Notes: generated by a model not told the origin, from the sequence alone. Counted from the first letter of the stretch, positions 1 through 7,395 are shown. The stretch: 17,203 nucleotides of DNA from Candidatus Hydrogenedentota bacterium (GCA_012965445.1 DTSJ01000060.1:1-17203), one strand, 5' to 3'. Numbers and translations: made by a program.

Positions 1-121
1 GCAGCTTGAATTACCTGCCGAGAAGGAAGAGGAAGCTGATCTCGAAGACAAAGAGGCAGCAAAATACTGTGTTTCAACGGATGTTTTTTACTACAAATTG
101 TGGTTTGTAGCGAAAAAATAA
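1..121 (+). CDS. Possible C-terminal end of an upstream gene (partial)
   Basis: The frame starting at base 2 is open from the window edge to a TAA at 119-121 and encodes 39 residues. The first half is very acidic (a Glu/Asp-rich stretch with EKEEEADLEDKEA) and the last part is hydrophobic and aromatic (DVFYYKLWFVAKK). An acidic tail of this kind would suit the C-terminus of a real protein. However, another plus frame is also open for about 35 codons, and a hairpin with T and A flanks at 84-118 lies inside the end of the frame. Whether this is coding cannot be decided here. No function can be given. Confidence 0.3.
   Translation, partial: QLELPAEKEEEADLEDKEAAKYCVSTDVFYYKLWFVAKK
84..118. repeat. 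AT-rich inverted repeat / hairpin
   Basis: CTACAAA (91-97) and TTTGTAG (104-110) are perfect inverted arms around the six-base loop TTGTGG. They are flanked by six T (84-89) and six A (113-118), which can extend the pairing. Because the T run precedes the stem and the A run follows it, on both strands alike, this does not have the stem-then-T-run form of an intrinsic terminator. It could be a weak end-of-gene structure, an operator or chance in AT-rich DNA. Confidence 0.4.
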
Positions 122-227
122 TGAGAATAGCTCATTTTTAGTATAATTATTAATATATATAGACCTCGAACTTCTGCTAGACTCGACCGAAGCATGAAAC
201 CGAACGAATTCACTCAAAGGAATCCCG
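122..227 (+). promoter_or_regulatory. AT-rich leader with candidate promoter for the MBL-fold gene
   Basis: A perfect -10 hexamer TATAAT lies at 142-147 in a strongly AT-rich stretch (135-160). No convincing -35 element is found 16-18 bases upstream, so the promoter may need an activator or may be fortuitous. A start at about 154 would give a leader of roughly 74 bases. The gene has a good ribosome binding site, AAAGGA at 217-222, six bases before the ATG. Confidence 0.3.
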
Positions 228-1496
228 ATGGCTTCGCTGCAGCAATTGTCTGACGACTTATGGAACGGCGTAACGTCTACGCACGAGAAGGAGCATCATC
301 CCTTCGCTACTTTGGACTGCGTCGAACCCGTTTCTACCTCGGTCGCTTTTTACAAAAATTTCTCGAACATCACCGTCGTGAAAACAGGCGCTTGCGCCGT
401 ACTGATCGACACGGGTTCGTTTCACCCGGTGGCGAATGCGCGCAGCTTCGAAAAGATCCGCACTGAAACACAGAGCCGTATCCACACGGCAATCTATACA
501 CACGGACATGTGGACCACGCGTATGGGTTACCTCCCTTCCTCGAAGAGGCCGACACAAAGGGATGGAATGCGCCAGCGATCATCGGACATGAATCGGTGT
601 GCTTTCGCATGGATCGGTATATCGAAACGGCCGGGTACAACAGCGTCATCAACGAACGTCAATTTGGCCAGCCGATTGAATGGCCCGTCGATCCTATTTA
701 TCCCACGGAAACTTACTCGACATCCAAAACGGTTTCGGTAGAGGGAATAGAGTTTCAACTTAATCACGCAAAAGGTGAAACGGACGATCACACGTGGGTG
801 TTCATTCCGTCGGAGAAAGTACTGTGTACCGGCGACTTGTTTATCTGGGCAGCGCCGAACGCAGGCAATCCGCAGAAGGTGCAGCGCTATGTGAAGGAGT
901 GGGCCACCGCTTTGCGACAGATGGAAACGCTCAACGCCGAGGTGCTGTGTCCGGGGCATGGAGTTCCGGTCTACGGCGCGGATCGCGTACGCGAAGTACT
1001 GACCAACTGCGCTGCGTATCTGGAAAGTCTATACGTGCAGACGCTCGCGCTTCTGAACGAAGGTGCTCCAATCAACGAAATCATACACGCGGTAAAACCG
1101 CCGGATACGCTCAGCGCATTGCCGTATTTGCAGCCGATTTACGACGAACCAGAATTTATCGTGCGTACCGTGCATCGATGTCTGGCGGGTTGGTATTCCG
1201 GCATTCCGAGTGAACTGAAACCCGCCTCGCACGCCGAGCAGGGGCGTGAAATTGTCGAATTGGCGGGCGGAATCGAGTCTGTGCTGATGCGCGCGGAAGT
1301 ACTTTGCGATGCAGGGAACTTCCGCATGGCATGTCATTGGGCGGACTGGGCCATCGTGGCGGTTCCGGATTCCTCAGAGGCGCATAGCGTACGCTCGAAA
1401 GTATACGAACAGCGTTTGAAACACGAGACGTCGACGATGTCGCGCGGTGTTTTTAGCGAAGCGAAGCGGGACTCGGACAAACGCGTGAAGGAGTAG
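228..1496 (+). CDS. MBL-fold metallohydrolase with alkylsulfatase-type dimerisation region
   Basis: This 422-residue protein is a metallo-beta-lactamase-fold hydrolase. The zinc motif THGHVDH is at residues 91-97. Further likely ligands are E184 (in KGETDDH), D203 (in CTGD) and H244 (in PGHG). The C-terminal part, about 318-400, resembles the alkylsulfatase dimerisation region, with ELAGGIESVLMRAEVL followed by a helical segment. SdsA1/BDS1-type alkylsulfatases also carry an SCP2-like C-terminal domain. That domain is missing here, and the protein is correspondingly shorter. The substrate is unknown: a sulfate ester hydrolase or another MBL hydrolase are both possible. No signal peptide is visible, so it is probably cytoplasmic. 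The ATG follows AAAGGA with good spacing. The gene stands alone on the plus strand and its stop is six bases from the stop of the convergent yidC. Confidence 0.85.
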   Translation: MASLQQLSDDLWNGVTSTHEKEHHPFATLDCVEPVSTSVAFYKNFSNITVVKTGACAVLIDTGSFHPVANARSFEKIRTETQSRIHTAIYTHGHVDHAYGLPPFLEEADTKGWNAPAIIGHESVCFRMDRYIETAGYNSVINERQFGQPIEWPVDPIYPTETYSTSKTVSVEGIEFQLNHAKGETDDHTWVFIPSEKVLCTGDLFIWAAPNAGNPQKVQRYVKEWATALRQMETLNAEVLCPGHGVPVYGADRVREVLTNCAAYLESLYVQTLALLNEGAPINEIIHAVKPPDTLSALPYLQPIYDEPEFIVRTVHRCLAGWYSGIPSELKPASHAEQGREIVELAGGIESVLMRAEVLCDAGNFRMACHWADWAIVAVPDSSEAHSVRSKVYEQRLKHETSTMSRGVFSEAKRDSDKRVKE

Positions 1497-1502
1497 CCGT
1501 CG

Positions 1503-3140
1503 TTATCTCATCCGTCGCGCCATGACTTCCTGCTGGATGTACTGACCGATGTTGGACATCATCCAGTAGAGGACAAGTCCAGCAGGAAACGAATAGAACA
1601 GTGCGAAAAAGACGAAGGCAAGAATCGTCATCGAACGCATTTGGGTCTTTTTCTGGTCGCCCTCTGCGGTCGTTCCCATGTTGGTCGTCAGTACCATCGT
1701 GACCGACATCAGCAGCGGAAGAAGATTGAAATAGCCACCGAAATAGGGGAGCACAAACGGCAGCTCGAACAACTGATCCGGAATAGAGAGATCCTTGACC
1801 CACAGAAACGTCGCACCCTGCATCTTCACTTCCTGTCCGAGCAGGTTAAAGATGGCGATAAGAATTGGAAGCTGAAGAAGCACCGGCAAACAGCCGAGCA
1901 TTGGCGCCATCGGATTGATTCCGTGTTCTTTATAGAGCGCCATCGTCTTCTGATACTGCACGTTCGGGTCGTTGTGCTTCTCCTTGAGAGCGTCGATGTG
2001 CGGTTTCAACTTCGCCTGGTCCGCAAGCATCTGCTCGTTCATCTTGATCGCTTTCTGCGCGACGGGGAACAGCAAGAGTCGAACAATTACCACCAGCACC
2101 AGCAGCGTCACCCACCACACATGAACGATGCCGTTGATAGCGTTCAGAAGCGCACCAAGCTTGAAAGTAATCCAGCGCATCCAGTTCGGCAGACTGGAAT
2201 ACATGACGGAGTCTAGGTCGTAGTCAACTTCGTTAAACGATTTCCTGAGGGATGCCCGGTCCTTTGGCCCCGCATAGATTTCGAGGCTTGCCAAGAGTGA
2301 TATAGTCGCTTCCACGATGCCAGCCAAGTTCATACCCAATTCGATTTCCGGAAAATACTGGATTGCCTCATCGGGGAATTCGAGTTGACCTAAGATTTCG
2401 TCGGGAACAGAGATGCGGGCGGATGTGAATTCGATAGCATTTGTAGCGACCGCCATCAGATAGTATCGATTGTGAACACCAATCCAATCGAAGGTAGACT
2501 CGTCTTCCGGGTACTGAATTTCAGTTTCTTCCTTCGAAAGCTCAAATGGAGTGAGGTTGCCGTTTCCATACCCGACTGCCTCAACATAGGAATACATACT
2601 GTCGCCCAGACCACCAATGGATTTTGGTATGCTTCCCAGTCCAGCTCCCAGCGTGATTGCAGGTTCTTCGATACCGAGTGTCGAGGTGGACATGGTGTTG
2701 GTCAAGTCTATTTCGAGTGTTGCGTGGAAACGGCTGGTTAGCTCGAATTTTTTTGTAATCAGCAATCCCGACGAATGAATGGGCGACGTGAAAATATGTC
2801 GAACACCCGATCCTTCCGTATCTACTAGTTCGTATGAATATTTGGTGGTGTTCGCGAAACCCGTAAGCTCCCCATCCGGACCATCCAGAATCAACCGAAA
2901 CGGATAAGGAAAATCAGGGCCGCCATCTTTGTAGATTAGAGGGACCGACTCGCCTTCCTGGACGAATTCCGGGTCAACGATATCCCAGCCGATGGGATAA
3001 GCGCCGTTCAGCGAGAACGTGATGACAGCTGATTCCGAAACAATCTCGACCGTGTCCGCCGTATCCTGCGCTATCACGGGGAATGCGCAAAATATTATCG
3101 TAAGCAACGGAAATCGTCGTATGGTGCGCAGAAAATTCAT
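1503..3140 (-). CDS. yidC: Membrane protein insertase YidC
   Basis: YidC inserts and folds inner-membrane proteins, alone or with SecYEG. From the ATG at 3140 the protein has 545 residues: a hydrophobic N-terminus (about 10-24), a periplasmic domain (about 26-325), then the conserved insertase core. The core shows the hydrophilic-groove arginine in VVIVRLLLFP (R354), the cytoplasmic loop with KMNEQM, the typical GINPMAPMLGCLPVLLQ (from 407) and a final hairpin ending in FPAGLVLYWMMSNIGQYIQQ. The N-terminus looks like a cleavable signal (VIA then QD) more than the usual uncleaved first helix. An in-frame ATG at 3182 adds 14 residues and has a better ribosome binding site (AGGGACAC just before it), so the start is uncertain. 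I prefer 3140 because it places the charged residues directly before the hydrophobic stretch. It is the last gene of the 6701-1503 operon, 83 bases after the G1P dehydrogenase stop. The usual rnpA/rpmH neighbours are absent. Confidence 0.93.
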   Translation of the reverse strand: MNFLRTIRRFPLLTIIFCAFPVIAQDTADTVEIVSESAVITFSLNGAYPIGWDIVDPEFVQEGESVPLIYKDGGPDFPYPFRLILDGPDGELTGFANTTKYSYELVDTEGSGVRHIFTSPIHSSGLLITKKFELTSRFHATLEIDLTNTMSTSTLGIEEPAITLGAGLGSIPKSIGGLGDSMYSYVEAVGYGNGNLTPFELSKEETEIQYPEDESTFDWIGVHNRYYLMAVATNAIEFTSARISVPDEILGQLEFPDEAIQYFPEIELGMNLAGIVEATISLLASLEIYAGPKDRASLRKSFNEVDYDLDSVMYSSLPNWMRWITFKLGALLNAINGIVHVWWVTLLVLVVIVRLLLFPVAQKAIKMNEQMLADQAKLKPHIDALKEKHNDPNVQYQKTMALYKEHGINPMAPMLGCLPVLLQLPILIAIFNLLGQEVKMQGATFLWVKDLSIPDQLFELPFVLPYFGGYFNLLPLLMSVTMVLTTNMGTTAEGDQKKTQMRSMTILAFVFFALFYSFPAGLVLYWMMSNIGQYIQQEVMARRMR

Positions 3141-3223
3141 AGAGTGAGTCTCGTATTCAGATGCGAACAAGGATACTATCATGTGTCCCTATCCCTTGTG
3201 GATTTATTCACGATTCCTCTGTA

Positions 3224-4525
3224 TTACAGCCCCAGGTCCGCAGCCAAGTCCAGCACCGTGAATCGATTCCGAATATATCGCGCCCGCTTCAACGCATTCT
3301 CGTACTCTTCCGCGGGCATTGTAAGACCTTCAGGCGTGACCGGGCCGCCGGAATCTTGAATCGCTTTGGCGACGACAGACGCCGGTAGTAAATCGACAGG
3401 CAACTCCCGTTTGAGCAGAGGAAGCATGTCTCTAAATTTCTCCAGGAATCTACGCAACTCCTCCGGGCTCATCTTTTTTGCATCCCACTGCACCTGCACT
3501 TCCTGCGCAACAGGCCCCCAGTCGTCATCGATGTATTTTTGAACTTTAGCGTCATCTATCTGACGGTCACTCAGCGTATCAATATCGATTTCGCCTGGCT
3601 CCAGCGCGAGTATTTTTTCCCACAGCCCCAAACAATGCACTGTACCCACGCCCACTTGCGTCCCGTGAAAGTCATTCGGTAAATCGTACAGTGACGATTT
3701 CATATCCAGATAATGCGACAGCAGATGTTCGCCCCCGGAGGCGGGAGAAGATGATCCAGCGATCACCATCGAGCATCCTGACAGTAACAAGGCTTCCATC
3801 ACATTCCCGATAGCCACCGGATCGCCTGAGGGTACTTTCGGCGCCGATTCCAGAATCAGGTCCTGCGTACCCTCGAAAAACTCACGCGGTCGATCACAAA
3901 AGTACACTCCCTGCAGCAAATGGGCTGCCCGCCAGTCCGTCGAGGACGAACACTTCGATAGAAAATCCGCCACGCCCGCCGCAGTCATGCGCGTCGGGGC
4001 CGTCGCGGCGTGTTCCGGGTTGCAGAATACTGCTGTCGCAGGCTTGCACGGCAGCGTTCGTTTCAGGCCCCGCACTTTCAGCGCAGTTATTGCCGAAGTA
4101 TATCCATTCATCGAGGCGGCAGTGCCATACAGCAATACCGGGATGTCCAATTTATCGCCAGCATATTTCGCCAGGTCACAAATCGTTCCAGCACCGACCG
4201 CGACGATGAAGTCGCAAACGGCGGAAGAAACGACTACGTCATCACCGAGTGATTCGGTAGCCTCAAAAATGGCGCTGCCATACAGTTGATGACGCACCTC
4301 CTTCCCGATATCCGTCAGGGCTCGATCGACATCCTCACCACCTGCCGCGTGTGTATTTTCATCACTGACCAGCAGGCACGTTTTCCCGCATTGTTCCTTC
4401 GCGAAATCTGCGAGCCTTTGCGCAGCGTCTGCTCCCTGATACACCTCCTTGATTGGAAGAGAGTGGGAATGTCCGCACTTACAATCGAACGATGTACCCA
4501 GGCTATGCCATCCCAAATTACTCAT
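3224..4525 (-). CDS. sn-Glycerol-1-phosphate dehydrogenase (AraM/EgsA family)
   Basis: This 433-residue enzyme belongs to the iron/zinc-alcohol-dehydrogenase-like family that reduces dihydroxyacetone phosphate to sn-glycerol-1-phosphate. G1P is the backbone of archaeal lipids and, in some bacteria such as Bacillus (AraM), of other G1P-based lipids. Visible signatures are the nucleotide loop GAGTICD (111-117), TAASMNGYTS (135-144) and the metal ligands D187 in GVADFLSK, H267 in GGEHLLSH and H287 in DFHGTQVGVGT. An N-terminal Cys/His segment (DCKCGHSH, 14-21) resembles one I recall from bacterial members of the family. The start ATG overlaps the stop of the upstream regulator gene by eight bases (ATGAGTAA), indicating translational coupling. 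GGAG about 13 bases upstream may act as the ribosome binding site. Which lipid or polymer uses the product here cannot be told from this window. Confidence 0.9.
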   Translation of the reverse strand: MSNLGWHSLGTSFDCKCGHSHSLPIKEVYQGADAAQRLADFAKEQCGKTCLLVSDENTHAAGGEDVDRALTDIGKEVRHQLYGSAIFEATESLGDDVVVSSAVCDFIVAVGAGTICDLAKYAGDKLDIPVLLYGTAASMNGYTSAITALKVRGLKRTLPCKPATAVFCNPEHAATAPTRMTAAGVADFLSKCSSSTDWRAAHLLQGVYFCDRPREFFEGTQDLILESAPKVPSGDPVAIGNVMEALLLSGCSMVIAGSSSPASGGEHLLSHYLDMKSSLYDLPNDFHGTQVGVGTVHCLGLWEKILALEPGEIDIDTLSDRQIDDAKVQKYIDDDWGPVAQEVQVQWDAKKMSPEELRRFLEKFRDMLPLLKRELPVDLLPASVVAKAIQDSGGPVTPEGLTMPAEEYENALKRARYIRNRFTVLDLAADLGL

Positions 4526-5003
4526 TCGGGTTGCTCTGCTCCATTTTCTTCAGCTTTCGCCAGAGTGTATTTCGCCCAATGTTGAGTGCCCGCGCAGCTT
4601 TCGCCTGGTTTCCATGGCATAACCGCAACGCCAGCGCGATATGCTCGAACTCCACCGATTCCATCGTACGCAGATCCGCCTGCACTGGCTGCAAGTCATT
4701 CGGAGCATTCCCTCCAAGAGCGCGAGAGACTGCTAGAGCAGCTTCACGCGAAATAAACGGAACAAAGATATAGCCCCAAGCTCCCGCCACCATCGCCTCG
4801 ATCGCTGTGGGGATTTCAGAAACCGACGCAATCAGAATGGTCGGAGCATCAGACAGATTGAGGTCGCGCCAGGTTTCCGCGTCGGTGAACATTACCTGGG
4901 CATCTTCGGGGGCCTCGGTGATCCGGTATCCCTCTGCTTCCAGAAGGGTTTTCAACGTAAGCCGTTGGATAGTGTCCTGAACGAATATTGCGATACTGAC
5001 CAT
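4518..5003 (-). CDS. Pseudo-receiver response regulator with Fis-type HTH
   Basis: The 161-residue protein combines a reduced receiver-like domain (about 2-97) with a C-terminal Fis/NtrC-type helix-turn-helix (116-154: ALRLCHGNQAKAARALNIGR then NTLWRKLKKM). The receiver is degenerate. The acidic pair near the N-terminus is reduced to QD (9-10). Helix alpha2 seems missing, because the candidate phospho-Asp (D41) comes about ten residues too early. The switch Thr is Ser (S60), and the conserved Lys of the KPF motif is Val (VPF, 81-83). There is no AAA+ sigma54 domain between the two parts. It is probably a DNA-binding regulator that does not depend on classical phosphorylation. It sits 11 bases after the BamE-like gene and overlaps the G1P dehydrogenase gene, so it may regulate this operon. 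No partner kinase is present in the window. Confidence 0.8.
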   Translation of the reverse strand: MVSIAIFVQDTIQRLTLKTLLEAEGYRITEAPEDAQVMFTDAETWRDLNLSDAPTILIASVSEIPTAIEAMVAGAWGYIFVPFISREAALAVSRALGGNAPNDLQPVQADLRTMESVEFEHIALALRLCHGNQAKAARALNIGRNTLWRKLKKMEQSNPNE

Positions 5004-5014
5004 AGATCCACAGA

Positions 5015-5617
5015 TTACCGGATTATTCGTGGCATTTCCATAGTCATGTCGCGCGTCGCGCGCTGGAGCTTAAACGCCGGATAATGTTTTTTAGACAATT
5101 TCAGATCTTCGAAAGTTACCGTCAGGCGCACTTCGATATCCTCATCATTGATCCAGTGCCATACATACGAACTTATGCCACTGCCGTCCGCGTCCATCAT
5201 GTTCAGCCTGTTCTCGCCTTCGCGCCCCAGAATCGCGACCACATCCTCATATCTCATCCCCACTTTCAAAAACCCGTAGGTCTCCTGCGAGATAAAGGTA
5301 TCGACCGTTTCCACCACTTCATCTGGTTGGTGCTCCGTGTTCAGTGTTTCCAAAGTGACACCCGTATTCAGCAGAGCTTCGCGCAAGCTTGATTGAAGTC
5401 GCGCGTGCTTTAGCTCCCAGTCCATCTGTACTCGTGCGAGAGACGCTTCGAGTTCTGCTGAGGCGGTTGCATGTTCCAGGCGCATCTCTTCCAACACGCT
5501 GTCATATTTCGTTTCGAGCTCAGTCGAAGAAGTGTTTCTGCCCGAGAGGTAAGCTGTCGGAACGCCCATAATCGCTATCACGAGCAGTATCGCAAGAATC
5601 GCGGACGCTTTGTTCAT
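5015..5617 (-). CDS. Membrane-anchored coiled-coil protein with BamE/DUF3862-like domain
   Basis: This 200-residue protein has a single N-terminal membrane segment (about 5-25, AILAILLVIAIMGV) and no lipobox cysteine. A charged helical, probably coiled-coil region follows at about 32-85. A small C-terminal domain at about 112-178 shows the SmpA/BamE/DUF3862 pattern: FLKVGMRYEDVVAILG, then YVWHW, then a beta-strand segment RLTVTFEDLKLS. Such domains are mostly envelope proteins, and the layout suggests the domain faces the periplasm on a coiled-coil stalk. A role in envelope assembly is inference. The gene lies 13 bases after the epimerase stop and 11 bases before the regulator start, so all three are probably cotranscribed. 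The ribosome binding site is weak (GGAT). Confidence 0.65.
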   Translation of the reverse strand: MNKASAILAILLVIAIMGVPTAYLSGRNTSSTELETKYDSVLEEMRLEHATASAELEASLARVQMDWELKHARLQSSLREALLNTGVTLETLNTEHQPDEVVETVDTFISQETYGFLKVGMRYEDVVAILGREGENRLNMMDADGSGISSYVWHWINDEDIEVRLTVTFEDLKLSKKHYPAFKLQRATRDMTMEMPRIIR

Positions 5618-5630
5618 CGTCTGAATCCAG

Positions 5631-6701
5631 TTACCCTAATATAGGCCGAAGCACGAATTCGTGCTCGCGCAGCCACTCCACGATTTCCTCAACAATTTTA
5701 TCCGGTGAGATCTGTGGTCGCCAACCCGTCGATTCGGTCGCGTACGCATTGTCCGTAATATACAGCGGGATATCCGCGTCACGTGTCTCGCCAACGGAAT
5801 CGATTTCAATCGAATTCCCCGTATGTTTCTCACACAGCGTGGTTAGTTCCTGCAAGGAGATACTTATATCGCGACCGCCGCCGACGTTAAACAGTTCTCC
5901 ACTCACCGAATCCAGATTATCAATCTGATAGATCAGGAGATTCAGCAGATCGTTCACATGAAGAATATCGCGAACCTGTTTCCCTTCTCCGCCGTATCCA
6001 ATATAAGACAGCGCACCTCCGTAAAGATGGCGCGCCGCCCACAGCACGACGACCCCTTGATCAACTTTACCCATCTGCCATGGTCCCGTCAATACCCCGC
6101 AGCGATTGATGAGGCCGGGCATGTCATACATCTCCACGTATTCCTGAAGAATCAGTTCGGAACACAGTTTCGACGCACCATACATTGAGCGCGCCCCTGT
6201 GAGGGAACACTGTTCCGAAATCCCCTGTGCGCTTACCCCAGCGATGCTTTGTTTCGGCGCAAGTTCCAGGCGCGTCTCGTTTTCAACCAACTCCAGCGTG
6301 TTCAGCGTTTTGATTGGATAGACCCGGCTCGATGAAAGGAAGATGACGCCGGCGCTGTGTTTCCGAGCCAGTTCCAGGCAGTTGATCGTCCCACCGAGAT
6401 TCGTGTCGATGACGTATCGGGGCGAAGAATCGTAGCCCGCCAGCACCGAGGGTTCCGCGCTGCATTCGATCAGCAAATCGATCCCACCCACCTCTTCGAG
6501 ATCCGCTGACTGACGGATGTCGCCGTGAACAAACTCGACTCCACCAGATTTCAGGCGTTCAAGATTGAGTTCCGAACCCCGTCGCTTCAGGTTGTCCAGC
6601 GCGACCACGTGCGCCGAGGCATAGTGCTGCTTAAGGCCCAGTGCAATATTGGAACCGACGAAACCCGCTCCCCCCGTAATCAATATCGTTTGACCCGCCA
6701 C
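5631..6701 (-). CDS. NAD-dependent epimerase/dehydratase, CDP-paratose 2-epimerase-like
   Basis: An extended short-chain dehydrogenase/reductase acting on a nucleotide sugar. I chose the GTG at 6701 (356 residues) because AGGAG lies five bases upstream and the NAD-binding strand begins right after it. An open frame reaches back to 6767, but that extension has no SDR features. The Rossmann motif TGGAGFVGSN is at 9-18. The catalytic region has the serine cluster SSSRVYP (around 123-129) and YGASK (174-178). Segments such as DNLKRRGSELNL, LIECSAEPSVLAGY and GVLTGPWQMGKVDQG are typical of CDP-paratose/CDP-tyvelose 2-epimerase-like proteins, so that is the closest subfamily I recognise. The true sugar substrate is uncertain, as such proteins are often annotated only as family members. 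It is the first gene of the operon, downstream of the symmetric promoter at 6821-6850. Confidence 0.85.
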   Translation of the reverse strand: MAGQTILITGGAGFVGSNIALGLKQHYASAHVVALDNLKRRGSELNLERLKSGGVEFVHGDIRQSADLEEVGGIDLLIECSAEPSVLAGYDSSPRYVIDTNLGGTINCLELARKHSAGVIFLSSSRVYPIKTLNTLELVENETRLELAPKQSIAGVSAQGISEQCSLTGARSMYGASKLCSELILQEYVEMYDMPGLINRCGVLTGPWQMGKVDQGVVVLWAARHLYGGALSYIGYGGEGKQVRDILHVNDLLNLLIYQIDNLDSVSGELFNVGGGRDISISLQELTTLCEKHTGNSIEIDSVGETRDADIPLYITDNAYATESTGWRPQISPDKIVEEIVEWLREHEFVLRPILG

Positions 6702-6820
6702 AACATCTCCTAGGTTACACAGACTGCTACACCGACCATTATGAGGAATTACTCCAAGAATGCACAAGTCCGCTCATTTCCCATGCGAGCGAGACATTCC
6801 CGTAAAACGATATCCCCTAT

Positions 6821-6850
6821 ATTGTACGAGCGCCTCAAGGGTAGTACAAT
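6821..6850. promoter_or_regulatory. Symmetric bidirectional promoter / inverted repeat ATTGTAC-N16-GTACAAT
   Basis: ATTGTAC (6821-6827) and GTACAAT (6844-6850) form a perfect inverted repeat. Read on the plus strand it gives TTGTAC (6822-6827), a 17-base spacer and TACAAT (6845-6850). The minus strand gives exactly the same hexamers and spacing. Each is a credible sigma70-type promoter. Plus-strand transcription would begin near 6857, about 50 bases before the PilZ start. Minus-strand transcription would begin near 6814, about 113 bases before the epimerase start. The same arms could alternatively be the half-sites of a dimeric regulator. Confidence 0.5.
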
Positions 6851-6906
6851 GAGTGGGCTGACAGTATCCTGCTTGCACCGCCGACCAGAATTCGAGAGGA
6901 ATATAC

Positions 6907-7380
6907 GTGGAAGAAAGAAGACACAATTCGCGCCGGCAGACGGATCGCGATCTCCTGAAACTGCATGGGAAATCGCTCGAACCTAAACAGCAGAAACGGA
7001 AGGCCAGGCGGGCGATTCGTCACTCCTGCAAAGTAGTCCTTACGTTAGAATTCAGGGAAAAGGCTGAAGGAAGCGACGATTGGGTCGTCAGCAGCAAGCA
7101 GATTCAGGGGCGCGTACTTGATCTCAGCGAGGAAGGTGCCGCATTCTTCATCAAGCCTCCCGCAACCGCGAGTCAGTTATTTCCTTTCAGGATTAACTTG
7201 TTCGACGGCACCCACATTGAAGGTGAAGGCGAGGTTCGCTGGGTAAAGCAGAAGGAATCTGCAAAGGGTTACACAATTGGGGTTCAGTTCTCGCAGATTG
7301 ACGAGATAAATCTCGAAAGAGTGTTTGCTTTTCTGCGCGAACTGGACAATACCCTCGGCATGGCAAAAGAAGCGGAATAA
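6907..7380 (+). CDS. PilZ domain protein (predicted c-di-GMP receptor)
   Basis: This 157-residue protein is mostly a PilZ domain (about 32-145). The two c-di-GMP-binding motifs are present: RxxxR as R34-R35-A-I-R38, and (D/N)xSxxG as D72-L-S74-E-E-G77. The strands then continue through GEGEVRWVK and GYTIGVQFSQI. The N-terminal 30 residues are very basic and polar (EERRHNSRRQTDR). There are no membrane segments or fused effector domains, so it probably acts as a small soluble adaptor that changes partner behaviour when c-di-GMP rises. The start is GTG, with GAGGA six bases upstream. It is transcribed alone, divergent from the epimerase operon, and its stop is 15 bases from the end of the convergent AAA/coiled-coil gene. 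Confidence 0.85.
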   Translation: MEERRHNSRRQTDRDLLKLHGKSLEPKQQKRKARRAIRHSCKVVLTLEFREKAEGSDDWVVSSKQIQGRVLDLSEEGAAFFIKPPATASQLFPFRINLFDGTHIEGEGEVRWVKQKESAKGYTIGVQFSQIDEINLERVFAFLRELDNTLGMAKEAE

Positions 7381-7395
7381 GTCGTATTCGGGGAA

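Noticed and set aside
3190..3215. Sequences resembling DnaA boxes (TGTGGATTT and TTATTCACG) next to yidC
   Set aside because: Each differs from the TTATCCACA consensus at two positions, there are only two, and no dnaA, rpmH, rnpA or AT-rich unwinding region is beside them. Replication origins near yidC are known, but this evidence is too thin.
4518..5003. Calling the regulator an NtrC-type sigma54 activator
   Set aside because: There is no AAA+ domain with a GAFTGA motif between the receiver-like part and the Fis-type HTH.
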